Assembly: GCA_914767715.1 (NCBI GenBank)
Contig: OU612068.1
Coordinates: 2,790,001 to 2,854,000, forward strand
Length of the DNA stretch: 64,000 nt
Direction: 5' to 3'
DNA from: Membranipora membranacea
Lineage: Eukaryota > Bryozoa > Gymnolaemata > Cheilostomatida > Membraniporidae
Part shown: positions 59,401-64,000 of the stretch, one piece after another
Position numbering within the stretch: the stretch's first letter is position 1
Layout: every line of letters starts with the position of its first letter
The notes under the pieces: model-generated
Told to the model about the DNA's origin: nothing
The model's database searches: none
Seen by the model: the letters and a program-made list of their open reading frames with translations, nothing else
Program-made: the position numbers and the translations under genes

Positions 59401-62400
59401 ACGTCATGAAGAAAGTTAAAGGTGGTCGAAATAACATCAGTTTCATAGAAGAGATATCTGTATCACTTTGCACTTACCAGCATCTTCACATGTAGTTCCG
59501 TCAACTTGTAGCTCCTTACCCTCTGGGCATGAGCAAGTGAAGCTTCCAGCATTGTTCTCACAAGTAAACTGACAAGGATTGTCTACTTCACATTCATCAA
59601 TGTCTGAAAACATTTGGACAATGCGTTGGTCAGTATAGGTAAGCCACCACTTTTCAAACTAAGATCTAAATAAATATATTTTTAATTCTCCCAAATTGTA
59701 TAACAAACTTGAATGGTGTGTGATTGAATATATTTTATATGTTAGAATCATAAAGTTAAACAGTTCAGAGCTGATTGGTAATTAAAACAGAAGTGGTGTT
59801 ATTAGGGAACTTAGTACCCTTACTGCTTTGGTGAACAAATCACCACGCGAACAGATTCAGATATAATTCAGTGGTATTTCACCACTTCAGTAATAGGCAG
59901 GACGAGACGTAAATTTAGAAAGATCAGTGCACTAGCAAGCTGTATGCAGCTGACTGAAACTGTGAAGGATTTCATCCCGAGCCAATAGGAATATGACAGT
60001 TGTTAGTTAAGAATATGAAGAAAGTTTAAGGATTGTCTTAACTTTGACAAAAAAAAGACGACTTATAATTATCCCTCTAAAAAATCGCTTTTCCGAGCAA
60101 TAGCTTGCATTATTTTAGTCTCTTTAAGGCTCTGCAAGAATGATATGCTAATATTAGGTATTAGTAATTAGGTATTAGGGTTATTTTACATCCTCTATCA
60201 CAATTATGCGACAAAACTGGATGCTTCGAGAGCCGTTTGGCATTTAAAAGTTATTGTAAATAGATAAAACTGTTGTTCCGAAACTTCATAAAGTAATTGA
60301 AAAAACTATGTCGCCTTTTCACTGTGCGGCATCTGGCAGGTCTGACAAAGTACTTCGAGCGAGAGGACAATCTATCGTGGTTAAAAATGATTCGGTCATA
60401 CAGAGGATGGTGTACATTATTCAAAATCTTACTAAAACGGCATTCAGAGATATCAAATAAAAACTTATTTAGCTGTGGTAAATCGAGAGCTATTGGGGCC
60501 TCATCATGATTGAACTCGGGTTATATAACATTGATGGATGATTTCTGCATATTCCCTTGTCTCTGTTTGTTAGTATCAGATAAAAAACAGTACCAAGCTG
60601 GGGTGCCATAGGAAATCACAGATCTGACATTACTGATATAAAATTTTTTTCAATCCCTCAACATTTCAACGTTTCTTCATCAAAAATTGTCTAGATCTAC
60701 ATTTTCTTATAATTTCATCAGTGTGGGCATTAAAATTCATGTTCTTATCAATATGTACGCCAAAAAATGTTGTAGCATCACAAGGTGTTAAAACAGAATC
60801 ATCAAAAGGAAAACGGACATCATGTGTGACCTTGTTGGTTAGTGTGGCATTCCTAATCACCGCCTTAGAGGCATTAAGTATCATGTTGTTGGAGGCTGAC
60901 CAGTCCTTAGTAGCGTTTAGAGCTGGTAGTATAGCAGATGAGTCTTGGTGGTCTGTGACTGGTATATAGAAATTTGTATCATCTGCATACTTGACCCGTG
61001 ATAGTAACCTTCTACTGAGAGATAATTGCAATATATTAACCATATTATTGGACCCAGTTTAGTCCATTGCGGAGTTCTTATTTCTGAGTCAATATAGCTT
61101 GATGTTACAGCCCGATACTTGACACTTTGCTTTCGATCTTGCAGAGAGTTTGCCACCAGCTTTGTCAGGTTTTCATTAAATCCGAGATGTCTCATTTCAT
61201 CTATCAATATCGAAGGCCTTAGAGAAGTCCACACCAGCCAACTGCATGAGCTTAGTCTTTGCTTCATCTCGTTCGAGAGTGAAGTCATCTAGTAGTTGGA
61301 TAAGGGCATCAACAGTACCAAGTTGGGATTGGTAAGCAAACTGGGAGCTATCCTTTATTTCTGCCAGCTAACCCCTCAGCTTAGTAATAATAACTTCCTC
61401 TGCGACCTTCCCAAGGTGGAATAGATGGGAGATAGGGCGAAAGTCGTTGTATTGAGTTGGCATGGAGACTTTTGGTGATGGTTTGATTTGGGCCCTCTTC
61501 CAGAGATTAGGGAACTCATTTATTGACAGCATGGTATTTAGTATATCCAGCAGAGGTAAGCATATGTCCTCGTGGTCTTCACTGGACACCCAGGTGGGGA
61601 AATCCTCCATTGATGAGGCTTTTGATGTTTCTAAGCGTTTCAACAAGGTCTTCACCTCGCCCAGGCTTAGTGGTTCTAACTCAGTACTGTTCACGTTAGC
61701 TGGCTCTACACTCGTGTCGGCTAGTACCCCACCTACACTCGCGAAGTAGTTGTTAATGTCCATACAGGAAGTTTCAGGATTCATAGGCTGCTTATCTATG
61801 ATAATTGTAGAAGAGGGGGAGGCTGTTTTTATTAGGATTAGTGATGGTATTCAGCGTGTCCCACCACTCTTTAGTGTTTTGTTCGGCATTAAGTCTGTTC
61901 TTGACAAAGCCCGTTTAGCAGATCTTACACGTTTTTTGACATCTGCTCTCAGTTTTTTCCAGGTTTTCACACTTTTGTTTCTGTAAGCCCGGTCACGAGC
62001 GGTGATGAGATTCTCTAGGCGAGTGGTAATCCAGCCAGGCCGATCTCTCCTGATCTTTCTTGTTTTAGAAGGGCAGTGCTGATCTAATATTTCATTAATT
62101 ATCTGATGCAGTGCTGTGGTTTTTTCGTGTACTGATGTTGCAGTGAAAACACTTTGCAAGTTCTGAATGGCAATGTCATGCAGTACCCGGTTTTTCCGCT
62201 CTTGTTTACAATAAGCTTTGTAGTGCGTATGTACTTGGGTGGTTTACGAGCTTGTTTTGTATTTACAAATATGCAGCAATGATCATTATCTTTGATAGGG
62301 GCAAGCTGAGTTGCAGGCTGGTACTCTGAGATGTTGGATAATACAAGATCGAGCTGAGCATTGTCACGAGTGTTGAAATATACCAGGCTAATTATGTCTA

Positions 62401-63857
62401 GCGGAGAAAGAACAGACTCTACAGGCAGATGGTTAAAGTCCCCAGTAATTATGTACTTAGCCAGAGGGTATTTCTGGCAGTGGCCTGCTAACGATGTTGT
62501 AATGTAATCCAGGGTTATATCATGGTCTGTTTCTGGTGGATGGTAGATGCAGCCTACTATAATTTGACCATAATTTTTTAGATTTGATAGTGTCCATACC
62601 GCTGAGATCGTTGATGTGGTATGCGCTTCTATCTGATTCGCTTGCAGATCGTGTGCTATTAATACTCCAACACCTCCCCCGATCCGCTTTCTTCGGTGGC
62701 AATAAAAGCTTTGGTAACCGGGAAAAAGTCATGATTTTTCCTTCTCTTCTGATAGCCATGTTTCAGTTAAGCACGTTCGTATACAGTACAGATGGTAATT
62801 GAACTTGATTAGGCTGCTTACTATGTGGAGCGCTTTTGGTGATACATGGTTGTAATAGTCTGCCTCTTTTGTGTCTCTGTCTCGATTTTCAACCTCTCTT
62901 TGTTTTCCTGTGAGTTGATGATTTGTTTGTAATAGCCTCAGTACTTATGAAGTCCAATATGGCCTGATCTATGACCTCAAATCCACATGTTGAAAAAGAA
63001 TTTAATCTTAGAATATCCTCTCGCTCGTATGTAATCCTGCTGTCAGACATACAGCAATGCGTCCACAGCGCTGAATTCAATAGATTGTCATAGTTTCAGA
63101 TTGCTGTAATGCGATTTAGAGGTAAAAATTGACTAAAAGAGCTCTCTCAGGGTGCAGCCTGCCTGGCCAAGCGCTACCCCACTTTAATATATCTTGCAAG
63201 TCACACCATAATTTAAAGAAAAAAACCAGAGATCATGTTTCAACCCTTTTTAAGACTTTAAATATAATGCCTTTGAATATGCTATTCCAATACTGCTCTT
63301 TAAAACTATTTTTAAGAACATTTTCAAATGAGTTTATCAACTCTCTTAAATCAGAACATGATTATAACACAAGATTAAATAATTTACGAACAAAAAAGGC
63401 CAAAAACAAGCGAGGTGAGAGGTCCCTGTTGTGCCATGATGTCAACCTGTACAACAGGTACCTTACGGGAGTGGAGACATGTACTCAGTCTGATTCCTTG
63501 GGTGGCCTGGCGGCGCGCCTGTGGCAGGGGTTTTGAGTGTGTGCAGGTTGCCGATGTTTCGCTCTGTTGTTCCGGCAGGTGAGTGTGGCGTCGAGAGTTC
63601 TAGTCAGGCAGTCTCTGCTCTAGCTTCGTGCTATCTGACTGTCCCATTGCTTTTTAACTTTTTATATACCTTTGATACCGTTTTACTCATTCTAGTTTTT
63701 ATAGTAAGCAATATCCACAAAAAAAATGATCACATACCGCTGCATCGATTTCCAGCAGGAGTAAACCCGTCATGACATCTGCATACAGCTTGGTCACCAA
63801 CTCTTTCACAATCATGCTCACAATCACCTTTGTTAACATCACAAGGGTGTACTTTCT
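50419..63857 (-). CDS. Multi-EGF protein 2, tandem paralogue (5' end outside window, 3' end not found)
   Basis: 21 EGF exons: 63857-63738, 59603-59478, 59169-59056, 58538-58410, 57923-57801, 57662-57489, 57317-57147, 56835-56716, 56497-56372, 56172-56050, 55417-55298, 54731-54618, 54410-54288, 54139-54017, 53151-53032, 52748-52626, 52124-52002, 51663-51553, 51357-51232, 50904-50761, 50518-50419. Each matches one exon of EGF protein 1 in order, most with identical length; total 2653 nt. The first visible exon ([11 protein letters not shown]) equals the exon that follows the unassigned domain in gene 1, so signal peptide, two EGFs and that domain are expected just beyond 64 kb. The final exon ends in phase 2, as in gene 1. 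The longest intron (59604-63737) carries LINE insertions. Confidence 0.88.
53420..53850 (-). mobile_element. LINE RT C-terminal fragment
   Basis: A frame of about 138 codons includes [20 protein letters not shown] and [17 protein letters not shown], the same thumb region as the 48.9 kb fragment but from a more diverged family. It lies in an intron of EGF protein 2, in sense orientation. Confidence 0.75.
58200..58390. repeat. Extremely AT-rich intron segment
   Basis: Almost pure A/T with TTATTAAT and ATTTAATT motifs just before the EGF exon at 58410; no other features. Confidence 0.7.
60250..63120 (-). mobile_element. Decayed LINE with endonuclease and reverse transcriptase
   Basis: Minus strand, 5' to 3': an N-terminal frame (63080-62889); an endonuclease-like part around 62760-62300 ([26 protein letters not shown] motifs, interrupted); a linker (62159-61851, [18 protein letters not shown]); RT frames 61784-61368 ([20 protein letters not shown]) and 61288-60666 (VDFSKAFD-like, [11 protein letters not shown] catalytic site, [12 protein letters not shown]), ending near 60250 in a thumb region. 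Frameshifts separate the parts, so it is inactive. The APE-type EN plus RT order is that of non-LTR retrotransposons (CR1/L2/Jockey-like). It is inserted in the 4.1-kb intron of EGF protein 2. Confidence 0.85.
63129..63540 (+). mobile_element. LINE 3' end, opposite orientation
   Basis: An open frame of 135 codons with [33 protein letters not shown] and a C-terminal LAARLWQGF, typical of the end of CR1/L2-like ORF2. Its tail (CCCTGTTGTGC...CTGTACAACAGG) matches the tail of the LINE fragment at about 17295-17330, so both belong to related families. It abuts the previous LINE tail to head on the opposite strand. Confidence 0.7.
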
Positions 63858-64000
63858 CTAAAATAGAAATGGTGTTTGAGTCAACGACAGGAACTAAATC
63901 AAACACAAATTGTATCGAGTTCCCTCTATCAGAGAAGGATCAACACAATCACAAGAAACTGAGCATTTATCTTTCAATGAACAAAATGATCAACCTTCGG

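Noticed and set aside
1-64000. CRISPR arrays, operons, bacterial promoters or prophage
   Set aside because: All supported genes have spliceosomal introns and animal-type proteins; no direct-repeat/spacer arrays are present.

Overview
This is animal (metazoan) nuclear DNA, AT-rich, with spliced genes, GT-AG introns of a few hundred bases and many decayed LINE, SINE and MITE-like repeats. IFT27, a C1q-collagen protein, animal-type PNPO and long one-exon-per-EGF arrays point to an animal. I cannot fix the phylum; a marine invertebrate such as a sponge or cnidarian is plausible. No assembled gene needs a non-standard code. Exon joins below come from splice sites plus phase, not from transcripts.

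Layout. 1.56-5.1 kb (+): a complete gene for a small secreted collagen/C1q protein with a TATA box and poly(A) signal. 6.5-8.9 kb (-): the N-terminal part of a DNA-ligase-1-like protein (PIP box plus a Lys/Ser/Pro-rich tail) with no catalytic exons following. Head-to-head with it, 10.2-13.3 kb (+): a complete seven-exon IFT27 gene. 13.9-17.8 kb (-): a PNPO pseudogene (two stops, LINE in its 5' intron). 18.0-23.9 kb: a diverged second copy of the same block, in which IFT27 is reduced to one exon and PNPO is intact (six exons, 275 codons). 24.9-27.7 kb (-): a short RNase H1 of about 160 residues without the usual animal hybrid-binding domain. 27.7-34.6 kb: no confident gene; inverted repeats, a MITE-like element, a SINE and one unexplained 114-codon ORF.

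34.6-47.8 kb (-): a large secreted EGF-repeat protein whose 5' end is present (signal peptide, two EGFs, a cysteine-containing domain I do not recognise, then 21 more EGF exons). 50.4-63.9 kb (-): a tandem paralogue matching the first gene exon for exon over those last 21 EGFs; its 5' end lies beyond the window. A decayed EN+RT LINE sits in its most 5' visible intron. The 3' termini of both EGF genes were not found.

Main points: two independent tandem duplications (the IFT27/PNPO block with reciprocal decay, and the EGF genes), a ligase-like N-terminus with no enzyme, a single-domain RNase H1, an unassigned domain in the EGF protein, and several undescribed palindromic or TIR-bearing small elements. 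I did not see a clearly new multi-gene system.
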